A program made the translations under genes and the position numbers. From Rhododendron vialii (Eukaryota; Streptophyta; Magnoliopsida; Ericales; Ericaceae): DNA of 64,000 nt. The notes under the pieces were generated by a model that did no database searches, was not told where the DNA came from, and worked only from the letters and a program-made list of their open reading frames with translations. The stretch lies in assembly GCF_030253575.1 (NCBI RefSeq), contig NC_080569.1, positions 6,800,001-6,864,000 of the forward strand, given 5' to 3'. The first letter of the stretch is position 1. Each line of letters starts with the position of its first letter. Below are positions 24,928 through 38,100 of the stretch, in pieces.

Positions 24928-27900
24928 TTAAAGTACAAACTCTTCTTGCTCTTCTGCTACATCAACCAGTCCATCCTCCATCCTACGCAAGGCTTCTGCT
25001 GTCGAATCTTCTATGTTTAGTAAGTACTTCAATCGCAACAATTTCTCTGGGGCAGGATCACTCTTCAGGTACATGAAAAATAGATCAGCCAGCTCCTCTG
25101 GCCTTTCCCACGATAACGGCTGCGAAGGTACAGCCTTGTCGCAGGCGAGCAAGTTGTCGAGCGACGAAACCTAAAACAATAAAAACTTTAGACCAACTTA
25201 TTTCATGCACACCGAGTTTTAACTCACTTCTTCATAATGGCTTATTTTCATCTTTCACTGAACCTTTTTTTTAGCTTTTGGACATTCATATCGTCAGGCT
25301 TCTTAGCTTATTTTGGTCCATATTTTTCACTTTTTAATATTTCTACCATGTAGATGAATCCGATTATTGCACAACTTTGACCGGAAAGACAAATACATAC
25401 CACTCCATGACGGTTCCTCTGCCTTAGTAGTGCTACAGCCTGAATCAAAGAGTTGGACAATCTACTTTTTGCGAGTTCTTGAACAACCTTTTTTGACTTC
25501 TCTGCATCGATGTTTAGATCCTGTGGGATCTTCTCATAAACTTCTTCTTCATCGAACTCTCCAGAACCGGACGAGAATACATCATCCACGGTTTTCTTAA
25601 ATAGCAGCTCCCGTGAGCTCACAGATAACACGCTATCTAAATCAATACCATTTTTCTTGTGTTCTCTTACCTCCTTTACACTAACTTTTCCCTGCCTGAC
25701 ACCGGCTTCGAGTGTAGCTGCCATTTTCTCTGTTGCTATGCTCTTTATTACTTTTTGTGCGTACTGAGGAGGTAAACCAATTTCCTTCTGCAGCTCATTA
25801 AGCTGCTCAATTCTGCCTTCTGTTAACCCACCATCGGCTAACATAACCTCCGCTTTTTTCCTAAAAGTCTTCTCAGCGAAGCTCCTGTGTACTTTCAAAA
25901 TCTCTTTGCTAGTCAAACCTAGAATTTGTCCAAGCTGGTTTAGCACAACAAATTCGTGGTCTTTTGTTTTTGTGGCCATCTTTACACCTAATGGGCCCTT
26001 GGAGAAAGTTCCAGTGAGACATAATGCCAAGTATCTCTCGTAAATATTCTTCTTTTCCTTTTCTGAGAGGTCATCCCTGAGAGTTATCTCCGTCTGGCCT
26101 TTCCTCGTAAGAGGTGGCTGGTATGTTTTCTTATTTTTAAGTGAGCGAAGGGACAGCCATTCCAAATCCTCATCTTTCTTCCTATCATCTACCTTAGAAG
26201 AGCCTAAATCCTCATCTTTCTTTACATCATCTACCTCAGCAGGCTCTTCTGACGTTGTATCAGGTCGTTCTCCTGTTATGTCCTCAACTAGTTGAGTTGC
26301 AACCGTGGTGTTGAAATTTATCATCATCCGAAGTTCCTTTGCAGACTCGGTAGCGCTCTTAGCGTTATGCACTCGTCGTAGGTAGATCTTGAACATTCTT
26401 CGGACCTGCATAAAAACCCAAGTCAGTTGAAGTAAAATTGAACACATATAGAAGTGCATTATTGGTGTCATTAGAAGATTTTTGGGAATAAAATCACACT
26501 AGTTAGAAACGGAGGAAATTTCCTACCATAGTAATCAACAAAATTTAGGTTTGTCACATCTCATTTCCTCTCTATTGTCAGTTTGCATCCCAAATCCCAA
26601 CGGCCACCTCATACCTTAAGCCCTGCAATAGTGGTCCTTGCTAATTCAAAAACCGACCCAAAGTTCGTACCGAATTCAGGTACAAATGCTGATCAAAATA
26701 CAAGGCTGAGGCACCTACAATTTGGTGAGTCAAAGATGTACCTATTTCAGGTTTGGTATCAAAACTTTAAGGCCCCAGCCAAGACTCGCAAAGTTACATA
26801 CTTGAAAAACATTTACGTTTTACAAAAACTCAACAAATTCTAGGAACTGTTATCTTCAGGTAGGAGCCTCCACCAAAAAACAAAACTAGAGTGGAGATGT
26901 TCGACAGTTTATCCTGAGCTTAAGCTGTATGTATCCCGTGAAAACTAGCCCAATTGACGAACATTGTTTGTTTAAAAGCAAAAAATTATATAGAAGAAAC
27001 CCCAAATCTGTTTTGACAACAATTCCTAACAGCAAAGATGGAAATTGGAATTGGGATGAACTCTCATCTGGATATTTGAATGCATCAAACACATTGGTAT
27101 TGGGACAAAGTATTGGGACACTGCATCCTAAACATTGTGGTGGAAGCTGATACTCACTTCCTTGCTAGCAATAGACATGGCAACCTCCCTCGTTAAGCGT
27201 AAACCAGCTGCAGCCTTTCTCACAGCTTTTCTCATTGTGACATCATACCCGACCATTCCTCCACCAATTCCAGCCTTCACAACCTGGGAAAAGAAAATAT
27301 ATCAGAGATGCTCAAACAAGTTTCTCAGCAGTAAAATGAGTGAGCATCTTCAGAGTTATAGGAAAGTGGAATACATAGGATGTAACATATTTTCCCACAT
27401 TTTGAAAAGTAAAATAAGCAAACAGCAGACCATCTACACATGCATAATAGCCAAGAAACCATAAACAACTTCTGCCTCGCCGTCAAATGAAATCAACCTA
27501 AACAAATGCCAAATTGCTAAAGGTAGCATGGAAGTGTGTTATTCAGTATGCCCACCTTAAAAGGATTCCTCTAGATGTGTGCGGATTGCGAAGTACATAT
27601 ATCAGCATCACCACTTCGGTATGATGCATACAAAATGAAATGCATTCTATTTGCAAATTGCAACTATACGCTAAACTTGAACAGTGGAGATGTTTGCAAG
27701 GTGCATGTCCTATTGAAATCACCAGGCATACCATATGCTACTTCTATTCTACGGTCCTTTCAAAAACAAGTGAATCGCCCATGTTGAACAGCATATGACG
27801 ATGAGAACAGCATTTATCCTCTGAGATGAGAAAGAAGAGTAAAGATAAGCCATATTGATATACCTGTGTCCTCAGCTTTGAGGGCTATATAATCCCCGCA

Positions 27901-30900
27901 TGTAATCAGTATAAATTCCCTCTTTTATGGTACAAACTAATAGGCAACTCACATACTTTGATTGGGAAAAATAAACAAAACTTCACCAGTTGACTCACGA
28001 CAAGATAGTAGTAGGAAAATTGATGGTGACAAGTGAGAGGTGGGTAAGAGTGAGACAACATGATTTGGTCATTAGTTAAGGCCCAGGCTCAAAATTCAAG
28101 GCTGAAGGTAGCAGAGGTTTAGGCTTTAGCCATTGCAAATTACGTCTCCCAGCACCCCCACCTGAAAATACCTCGGTATTTTTGTGAAAAATCATACAAC
28201 ACAAGCAACATCTACACGAATAAAAAATGGTACATGCCTTCTCAAACAAACTGCCACAGATTTCTGTATGAATTGCTTCAACAGTTTCCCGAGGTATACA
28301 AAGCATGACCTGCAGCCGCTCCAGGGCTTTAACATCCTCCTCACTGAGCTCTCCATCAGCAACAAATTTCTGAAGTTTTTCCCGGTAAATTCCTAAAGTA
28401 AGAGGAAAATAACAAACAATTCACAAGCTTTCTTTAACTAAAATACCTAAAAAGGAAGCATTTAGCAGAATGAATGTCAAGGCAACTGACACAAGATTTT
28501 CATTCCCTAATTCTCCTACTTCATGCCTGTTTCACCCCACATTCGTGGTTTCTATCAGATTGTGCAGCATAAAAACCCTGAGCAGAACTCGAAAGTAGGA
28601 ACCAAAATACAAGCATGTGTGTATGATGGAAAAGCCCAAAAGCAGAATTTTAAGTGCGTTATTCAACTCAGTAAGTTTAAGGCAGAAGTTTAAGCTTACA
28701 GTACATCTAACCTTCATGGATCTCAGCAGCCTTCTGCGGGTCGAAGTGCAACTCATCACAGAGGTTTTGAAGGAATTCTGCTTTACTCGGAGCGCCTTCT
28801 AAATCACCGGATGATACAGACTGAGCAAGTCGTTTGCGATACACCTTTAAGGTAACATCCAGCATAATGGACTCAGCCTCTCGTTTACCTAAACCAAATG
28901 TATTCCTCAATTGGCTCAATGCAGCAAGCTACAAAGAAAAAGAAAAGGTTAAAAATGGGAATGTTTAACCTAGAATGCAGATGCCAGAAAAGGAGAACAT
29001 CCAGACAATAGAAGACAATATATATTCACTATGCAGATAACAGAGTTAGTTGTAGGAAAAGGTGCCCCCAACACCAAGAATTCTTGCAGGAACTTAACAT
29101 CATTCAAGCAAGCTATTTAGTTCCATCTTTCCCAAAACATTTATCTGATCGTTTGATACAGTTTATACATGGTTATGACCTCGGCCAAACAGAGAGACTA
29201 AATTGTAAAAGATATTCTCATGTGGTTCACCAACGAAGCCCCAGTCAACAAGACAAAAATCTGTTAGGTTGACCATGAATTTAAGTAAACAACATCATCC
29301 TATGAAAAGTTACCCTCAAAATTTGGTGTCTCATCACCCAGCTTATTTTGCTGGTTCTAGGGCCATTTGAATTTCGTACAGGTCAATGCTATCTAAATTT
29401 CTTCAGAAGTAACTCGAACTTCTCTGGCAATGATTAAGTACTGTAGAATCAAGTATGCAAACTAGCAAAATTAAACTATCAAAAGAAAATGATATCAGAC
29501 ATATGTTATTTTGTTAGACTCCGGTACAATGGAAACAGAAGCTTATGCACCTTTTTTTCATCCATGGAACCATTTGATAATGCATCAGTAACATATGCTC
29601 TAAAAAGGAGCTTCAAGTCATCCATTTTTCTGTCTCCACCAGACTCTCCACCTAAGCCAAAAGCACTTGTTAACTCAAAGCTAAAAGCTTCAGGAAAATA
29701 AACATTTCAGCCAAATAAATTGAGGAACACGAACAACTAGTCAGTTTAAACCCCCTACCATGTAAAGAAACTGGCCCAACCCCACGAGCAAAGCGGCTGA
29801 TATCAGGATGGTTCTTCAACGAAATGAGTAAATGATTGAACGCCAGTATCTTTTCAAGTTCTTCAACAACTTGTGAGGATCCCCTGCTGGAAAACCCCAT
29901 TCCCTTCAGACAATACTAGTGATACAGGAAAAAATAATGAAAAAAATTCATAGCACAACCATGGGTAAATAGAGGAAGCAATGTATTACCATTCTCCGAC
30001 CAATGATGAATAAAGGAAAGAAGGAATGGTGTACATAACATCAGTCAGACGTTTTTAAATGGCATTCATATACGGGAGAGCAAGGAAAGGGCATTGCGGT
30101 TGTCTTTAGATCAAACCATAGGGATGACTACCACTACCAGGAGAAGCTCCTAAAGTAAACCAATTGCTTGAGACAGTATGTCACATTGACTTGAGTGATG
30201 CACCGGGTCAAAGTGTTTGGGTGATATAAACCCCGCGCCACGGACACAGTTACAAAGGGAAAAGGAGAAATAATTTTTTATTTTCCAGACTAAATGGTGT
30301 CTACAAGGTTTCATATAGCACTTACATGTTCATTTGAGCCTTCAATGCATAGTTATACAGTAACTTGAATTGCTAAATATGGTTCCAGTTTGAAATGTCC
30401 AACTGAAGTGTGGAACACATACCCCATACACGTACAGATATTTTGTGTGTTCGACATAGCTACTTTATGCATTTAGAAAAAAAGCCCACATAACATAGCA
30501 ATATGACTCATCTGCCGCATCGAAAAGCATCTGCAACAAATGTTCTAGTACGGGTACAATTATTTTAAGTCAGGTCACTCATATCATACACTGCTCTGGT
30601 ATTAGACTTCAGTATGCTAAGCGCATTTGATATGTGTTCCTCAACAAGTTTCCTTGTATGCTCCCTAAACATTTTCTCAGCAAGCTGCAAATAAAGGAAC
30701 CAACAGAGGTGACAATCCATGATTAAAATGTGTACAAGATTTACTATGACAGCACAATTTCAAAGTGTACCTCATCAGAAAGTCCATAAAGAAGCTGGGC
30801 TTCTCTAAGGCTCATGAGCTGTTTCACATCAATATCTGCGACATAATTAAATTAGCATTAGCATTGAAAGTGCATGCCAAAAGAGAGAAACCATGTGCAA

Positions 30901-33615
30901 AGTCAAAAGTCAGATCAAAAGTATTATACAACGCTAAAGTACCACTCCAGATCGCATTTATTAGAGGAAAAACAATGAAGATCATAACTAGACTGGCCCA
31001 AAAAGGGGAAAGGGGAAACATAGACGAAATTATTCCATGAGGAAATTGAAGGAAGAGAGAAAACAGAAAAATATCATAATGCAGCATAAATTCTATATAA
31101 AACAATGGTCAACTTGTTGATCAGATACAAATGACACCTCTAAGGAAAGAGCAAAACTATAGAATCAGGCGCAAGGCACTATTTTATACAGGGTAGATTG
31201 CTGACAAGTTGGTATAAAATAGTTGACAAAGGACTCATTTCCAGGCTCAAATAGGGTATAGGGTAGATTGCTCAAGGCACCAATACAGGATGTATTCACC
31301 TCTTCCGACTGGTTTAAGCTTGGATGAATATAACTGCTGGGCATTGTCACGAATAGCAATCTGAACCTGGTAGGAAGTTTGAAACGCATAAGAAACTAAC
31401 AACAGCATAAAGACCCTGCAAAGAGATTAGAAATCACCTGTTGCATGTGACAAAGCCACAGCTATACTCTCTTAACTTTTACTTTGTTAAGTGGAAAAAC
31501 AATGGAGTACTACTATTACTGTACCTTTACCTATCCGCGACAAAATGACCAAGTCACAACTCACGAGATACAACAGTCAAGCTCAAGACTGAGAAAGGGT
31601 AAATACCTGGGACTCAGTAACCTTGAACACTCGCTTCCAAGGTAAAAGGAAAGTCGATGCATTCCCAAACACAAGATTTGAAACATATATTAGCTTCTGA
31701 AATGCCTGCACTGGAGACACTATTGACGGTCAAGCTCCAAATCTGCATTCAAGATTTATAACGAAACATACCAGGTAAAAAATTACAGAAAGAAGTAACA
31801 AAATCACAAGTATCATACCCGACGCTGCTCCATTCCAGCATCATGGTCACCAGTTTCAAGACTTTGCCTGAAAATTCGCCTACCAACCTAAAAGCCAACA
31901 AGCAAAACACAGTCCAGGGTTAATGAAACAAAAAATGTGTTTCCAGGAAACAAGTAACGAATAGGCACAATGAACGAGTATAATGACACCTCCATATGCA
32001 TGGCAGCAGCATCTGGATCATCAATCCCCAATGCATTTTTAAATTTAATAATTGTTTCGACTTCATCGCCTTTAAGATTTTCACCTCCAGGAGGAATAAC
32101 AGAAGAAACAAACCTGAGATAAATTGAAAAGAAACCACAAAAAAAACTTATATAAAAGAGCCTTATGTCACCAACAAAATGGTCAAATATTCCAAAAAAG
32201 TTTTAACTGTAAGCTAATATTAAACTAGCAGAAATATCGTGACAAAATGGATGAATATCAAAACAGACAAAAAGAATAAAAAGTATACATCCCTAAACAA
32301 AACCAGAGACTTGAAACATATAGTTTCCATTCGTCAGAGAAGACACGAACAACATAATCTTTTGTCTATTGGACTCCCTTTTGAGGCTTGCTCACATTTT
32401 CCTAATTCCAAAATTATCCCCCACAAATCTTTTTTCTCCATAAAACAAGCATTATATTATATTTTGTATATAACTGCAAGGGGTAAACATGGAAAACCCC
32501 TTCACAGATTTGGTAACCACTCCTTCTCTCCCTCTTAAACCATGTAACCTCTCTCCAGAGGAAAACCGCTCCCCCTATTTGCAGTAAGCCGTGAGAAATC
32601 AGTCTTAGTCGGATGGAAAAGAAAATTTATCAACGTCCAGAGAGATTCCCTCTTGATCTATGTCTTCACATGCCTGTACCCAATGACTGTAGAAATTGGC
32701 ACATCACCTCAGCATTTAGGCCTTCATCGTCAGAGACTTGCATAGAGTTTTTGGTGAGTAGACGCACAATATTTATTACTACGTTGCACGTACATAATCT
32801 TACACCTCTCAAGAACTATGCACACGCATCGCGTGCCACGACTTCTTCTATAAGTAGTTATGATGCACAGTATTCAACAGATATATACTAAAGTTTGCCT
32901 CAATGTCCATGATGATAATTCTATTGCACTCACCGGCAATACAAATCACAAAGTTCCGCATTGAATTCCTCGTTTTGTTTGCTAACACCGTACCTGGAAA
33001 TCAATCAAACAAATATGCATCAGGATTCAAAAAACAGCTACAGGAATCACAAAGAATAACAAAGCACTGTAAGTGGAGCACATAAACTCACTTGTTTGCA
33101 ATCGCTTCGATATCTTCCCTATCCAACGTGAGCGGATCGTCACAGCCCGCCGCATAATTGTGCAGACTCACCGCCGCGACCTCCGGCACGCAGGAATTCG
33201 CGGCGTAGGTGGCGGCGGCCCCGGCAGCACCGAGGGCGACCGCCCCGCTCACGGCCGCGATCCGGTTTCCCCCGAGACGGAGCCCCAGCCCGAAACCAGC
33301 AGCCACAGCGCCTGCGAAGACGAGGGCGGAGGTCGCCTGGCGGACCAGGGGCGGGACGGAGTCGACAAGGGATTCGATCCCCGTGAGCTCCTTCTTGGGA
33401 CCAAACACGGCGGCGGCGGGGATGAGAGTGGTGCTTGAGGGCTGGTGTGAAGAGGAGCAGCATCGGACGGTGGAGATGCGGTATCGGAGTCGGTTGAGTA
33501 GGAGTTTGTTTCGGGTGAGGGTAGGTCTTGGGAGTCGGAGTGAGGGGAGGTTGGTGGAGGGATGGAAGAGGAAGGTGGGCCGTGAGGAAGAAGGGGTTAG
33601 AATGGATAGGTTCAT
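24928..33615 (-). CDS. TIC110, chloroplast inner-envelope import protein
   Basis: Component of the translocon at the inner envelope of chloroplasts. It scaffolds the stromal chaperone motor that pulls preproteins in. Fifteen exons in coding order: 33615-33092, 32993-32934, 32113-31990, 31887-31819, 31705-31607, 31366-31300, 30835-30771, 30684-30590, 29886-29759, 29651-29551, 28928-28712, 28392-28238, 27283-27158, 26405-25401 and 25170-24928. Joined length is 3078 bases (1025 aa), matching the roughly 1,016 aa I recall for Arabidopsis. Residues 1-75 are a Ser/Pro/Arg-rich transit peptide. Two hydrophobic segments follow at about 90-140 (Ala/Gly-rich), then the long helical stromal domain. Landmarks include L-A-C-D-K-A-V-P and, at the end, M-E-D-G-L followed by a terminal F-V-L. 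All phases agree. Intron 12 starts with GC (AAG|GCATGT). Intron 8 has a CAGCAG double acceptor. Complete and intact. Confidence 0.97.
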
Positions 33616-33621
33616 GGTGTA

Positions 33622-33627
<6 letters not shown>

Positions 33628-33653
<26 letters not shown>

Positions 33654-33656
33654 GAG
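33628..33656. repeat. (CT)n microsatellite in the TIC110 leader
   Basis: About 14 CT units, read as GA on the coding strand, ending about 13 bases upstream of the TIC110 ATG. It probably lies in the 5' UTR. Confidence 0.9.
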
Positions 33657-33659
33657 ATC

Positions 33660-35164
33660 TCTCTATCAGATAGAGAGTGCTTGGGAGGGGATTTACGGGG
33701 TATAGGGTTTAACAACAGAGACGGTGAAGAGGATGGGGGGGGGGGGCGGCAAGAACGATGGATAATATGGGAGGATAATATTACAGTTAACCCCGTGAAT
33801 TTCTCAAGTGTTCCAGATTCACCTGCGCTCTCACTTGTTCTTTTCAAATAACACATTGGGGCAATTGAGTTCCATTCCCATATGGAATCAATAGTTTAAT
33901 GTGCCATTCCCATATGGATTCAATGAGAGGATTCAATAGTTTGATGTGCATTTGGAGTTTTGGACTGGAGATGGGCTTAGCTATGTTGCGAGTGCTTTTG
34001 TGGAGCCCTTCGTTTGCGAATTCGCTCACTGAATTGAGAAAAATGTTGAGCTATACTCGTATATGTGTTGAAGTCACATCTGATTCTCCATTCTTGAATT
34101 CTATTGACATTGAGTACGCTGATGTTAGGAGGGCTGTGGTCACTTTTAAATACCCTTGGAGGCCATCTTTATGCTCTTTTTGTTATGTTTCTGTCATACA
34201 GATGAAAATGTATGGTTATAAGTTTGTGGCTGCATTAATGCTTCCTAAAGATGGCATTACTTCTGATGGGGGGATTGGGATTGGTGTGAGTACAACTGTT
34301 GTGCAAGGGCTAAGTATAGCCAGTATTGCCACTGCTCATGTTGGCCCTGTTAAGAGTACCAAGGATCATGGAGTTTTGACAACTAATCCTGGTCCTACTA
34401 TTAAAGGTAAAGTGAAGAATAAGGTTGAGGTCAGAACTACTTATGCTTTTGTTGCTTTAGATGTTGATGTGGATGATGTTTTGGGGGTAGTTGTTCCTAT
34501 CAATTGGTCTACTAGTCGTGCTGGAGTTAGCTCTGTTCCTGCTACCTCGGAGCCTAGTGTGGTTGGGGGCAGAATGGTGAAAACTCTTGTTTGTAAAGTT
34601 AATGCGGTGGGACACGCTGTGGATGTTGATCAGATGGTTGGTGGGACAATTGGGAATGCAAGTACTTGCAATTCACGACGTCATGGTTCAAATCCTAACT
34701 CCACAACCTATGTCATGGTAATGGGCTGAACCGTCCAATGTAATGGTCTTGAAAATATCAACAATTCACACTCTGCGCTCATTTGGACCGAATGCACCTA
34801 GACCGGGTTTGACGGCCCAACCATTCATTGAAGCTTGTGACACGCAAGTCCAATTCTCACAAACTCTATGGTCGGACTGGGCAGAAGCACGCCCGAGCTA
34901 AAAGATTACTCCACAGCTAGACTAGTGAAGCGCTTTGTGGCATTATGCATAACGTCACCTGCCCAAAACGGTTTTACAAATGGCGTTACAACTTACAAGA
35001 CTCACAACTTTGATTGTATAAGTAAGGAGATTATTTAAGTTACGCGCAAGCAGGCCGGAAGAAAAAGAAAAAAATAGGCCGGTCCAACTCGATCGCCATG
35101 TCGAAATTATTGTACAGTCGAGATTGAGCTTCCATTTCCAACGACACTCGCAAAGTCGCACGCC
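33660..35164. other. Divergent intergenic region of TIC110 and the pseudouridine synthase
   Basis: Should hold both promoters. Most of it is filled by a LINE ORF1 relic (33899-34729). A poly(G) run is at 33736-33747 and a short duplicated segment (CCATTCCCATATGGA) at 33871-33919. Nothing else is named. Confidence 0.6.
33899..34729 (+). mobile_element. LINE ORF1 relic (DUF4283 / zinc-knuckle type)
   Basis: A 276-codon open frame. Around codons 40-85 it reads like the DUF4283-linked region of plant L1 ORF1 proteins: S-L-T-E-L-R, R-I-C-V-E-V, D-I-E-Y-A-D and Y-P-W-R-P-S-L-C-S-F-C. The last resembles the start of a CCHC knuckle, but the rest of the knuckle is missing. In another frame at about 33977 the bases read L-S-Y-V-A-S-A, the usual upstream motif, so a frameshift separates it from the open part. 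No reverse transcriptase follows. Confidence 0.7.
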
Positions 35165-38100
35165 ATGCCCGTCTATCCTCTTCGATTCCTGATTCCACAG
35201 TGTCTCAAAACCCCACCTTCACGCCTCCAGCTACCACAACCAAAACGACTCTCTCTGCTTTGCCTTCCCACCTGCTCTGCGTTACCTTCTTCGCCGCCCA
35301 CCGCCACGCAAAACCCACCTCCGCCGCCTGCAAACGGTACGGTTCATCTGCCCGCCGTTAAATGGACGCCTTTCCGCAAAAAGAAAGTCGTAATGCGAGT
35401 CGGTTACGTCGGCTCCGGCTACAGAGGTTAGTTAAGCCAATTGCGTGCTCAGTTTAATTGCGTTCAATTGTAAACGGGGTAATTTTGCTTGTTATTCTTT
35501 GAAATTCGCAGGTCTGCAAATGCAGAGAGATGAAAACGCGCTGTCCAGTAAGATAATTTTCCTTATTTTTTGCCCACTATGGTGCAGTTTGATAAAATTG
35601 AAAACTGAAAGCCGAAAGCTCAAAAATTAAGTACGGAATGCTGAATGCTGATTTTTTAAAGTTAAAAAGCTGTTTGATAACCATATTAACCTCTGAATTA
35701 AAGAAAAAATGATGAATTAATTTTAGTTCCGTTATTTTAGCGATTCTCTTTTAATTTTTCTCATGGCCACCATGTATTTGTGGTAGAGGTGATTGTGGTG
35801 GCCATGGTGGAGTGGTGATTTTGGTGGTGGTTGAGAGGTGGTGTTGGAGTGGTGGCGGTTGAGAGGTGGTGGTGGAGTGGCGGCATGGTGTCTATATCTA
35901 CGTTCACCTCAAGTGCGGCTCTATTTGTTATGGTCTAATGATTATAACTAGGGAGAAAGACAAATGCATATTGCATTTCAGGAATTTTTTTTCCCCGGAT
36001 GGAAAGGGCTCCACTAGCGGATGTTAATTACAATTTTTCCATTTGTGCTGGGTTTTCATCTTCATAGTTAGTATTGCGTAGTATTCTATTGAAAACTGGG
36101 AGTTGAAATTACTGTTATGAGTTATCGCTCAGCCATGTACTTAACAACTCATGTTTGTTTGTAATAAACATCCGCTAGCTACTGCGTGTTTGTAACTCAC
36201 GCATGCTTGTTTGACTCCATTACAATTTAATTGGCCTAGCCACTGCAGGCGGGAATTTGCTAAAGCACTACATTTTTAATGTAGCAATAGAAAGAGAGTT
36301 GGAAACTGCAATTTTTGAAGCTGGAGGCATCCGTGATAGTAACTTTGGGGATTTAGACAAAATTGGGTGGGCAAGAAGTAGCAGAACTGATAAAGGAGTG
36401 AGTTGCTTAAAAAGCCATATGTTTCCCTTGTATTTCTTGTCCTTGTACTTCCACTACAAAACTGCTTACCCGCTAGCAGCAATGTTTTTAGGTGCACTCC
36501 TTGGCAACCATGATAACCTTAAAAATGGAAATTCCTGAAAATGCATGGAAGGAAGACCCTTATGGCATTGCTCTTGCTAATCATATCAACTCTCGCCTTC
36601 CTGCCAATATCAAAGTTTTCAGCATTTTGCCTTCCCGAAGGTGCGATCATAGTCTATTACCTTGTTAATCTGTACAGTGTGTAAAACTTTTGATCATATT
36701 CTCCATTTATCTTATTTAGTTGTATTTTGTAATATTATTGGGTTGTTGTTTAGGTGTTAAAATTTAAACCAGTGCGGTATTTGTGCGGTATTTGTGTGGG
36801 ATATTGTCTGATTGTATGCCATTTTAATTTTTAAGGGAGAAGAAAATGAAAAGCCAAAACAAATACAACAGTCGATTCATATTTTTGTATAACTGCTTTG
36901 CCTTTTATTTGAAGGCTACATGAAGCTCATAAGATGAAGAATATGTGAAGCATCATCTTAACACAAGTATATCTGGGGAGTAACTCCTTTAAGTTATGAA
37001 GCAAACATTAAAGTTATCAAGCAAGCATTAAAGTTTTGTCTTACGTGTATGCATACCATGAAGTTGTCCAAAAAAATGTATCAACACAAGGCAAAGTAGT
37101 CTGGGGAATGAACCAAAACGCTAGCTGGTTGTCACAAAAAATGTATCTGGTGTGCTTATAAAGTTATTTCGTGTACTATTTATCAATCCTACTTTCCCAT
37201 TATATTTGATTTTTGTGGAAAATGTGACCTATATCAGGAGCTTTGATGCTAGAAGGGAATGTAAAATTCGCAAGTATTCATACTTCCTTCCTGTTGAAGT
37301 TGTTGGGATAAAAGATTGCTTTACTGCAGCTGAAATTGATTATCATCTATCAGAACTCAATGATATATTGAATGTCTTTGAGGTAAGTTTTCTCTCTTTA
37401 GTCAAGTTGGTTTTGGGTGTCAACAGGGGAAAAACAGTAAAAGAAACGGAAAGATTAGGTTTTGTGGTAAAATAATATTTGCTTATAACTAAGCGCCGTT
37501 TGATCTGCAGGTTATAGGAGGTTTTCTCAATGCACTTCTCATGCAAGCAATTTTAGTTGGGTTACCGCTTGGTCAATTAGGCTATTTGACCTTATGAGAG
37601 ACTTTTGTGTTGGGGATAAAACTTACAAGAAGCAGGAGAAACAACACATTTTATTTTCGTTGATACATTAAGATGGCGGTCTTTCAATTTAGGATGTTTG
37701 CAACTTAGTTCTAGAGGCCCTACTCAAAACGTTGGCTTCCTTAAGCCATACTGTGTTTCGCCTCCCTAAGAAACCCCTGTTGGTCCTGTTCCTGCTTCTT
37801 GGGAGGTCTGGACTGATTATAGTTCTACCCTCATGCTTTTTTCTTACAAAGTGACTATTTTCTGACTGGAAATCATTTCTTTCATTAGGCCATGATGATA
37901 TCCTTTTAGTGGATGGTAATTGGTATGGAGATAGTATAAATTATGTAGTAAGTGTTTTTGCAGCGGTCATCTCCTAACCATTTTGTTTCTATGAATGGTA
38001 TTGAAGGGTGAACATCCTTTTCACAATTACACAATACGAGCTAAGTATAGGAAACATTTATCCAGAAAGGATAGAAGATCAAGAAACTCCAATTCGCATG

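Noticed and set aside
33140-33856. Open frames of 121-238 codons in other frames and on the opposite strand over TIC110 exon 1
   Set aside because: They overlap the transit-peptide exon, are low-complexity Arg/Pro-rich and match no family.
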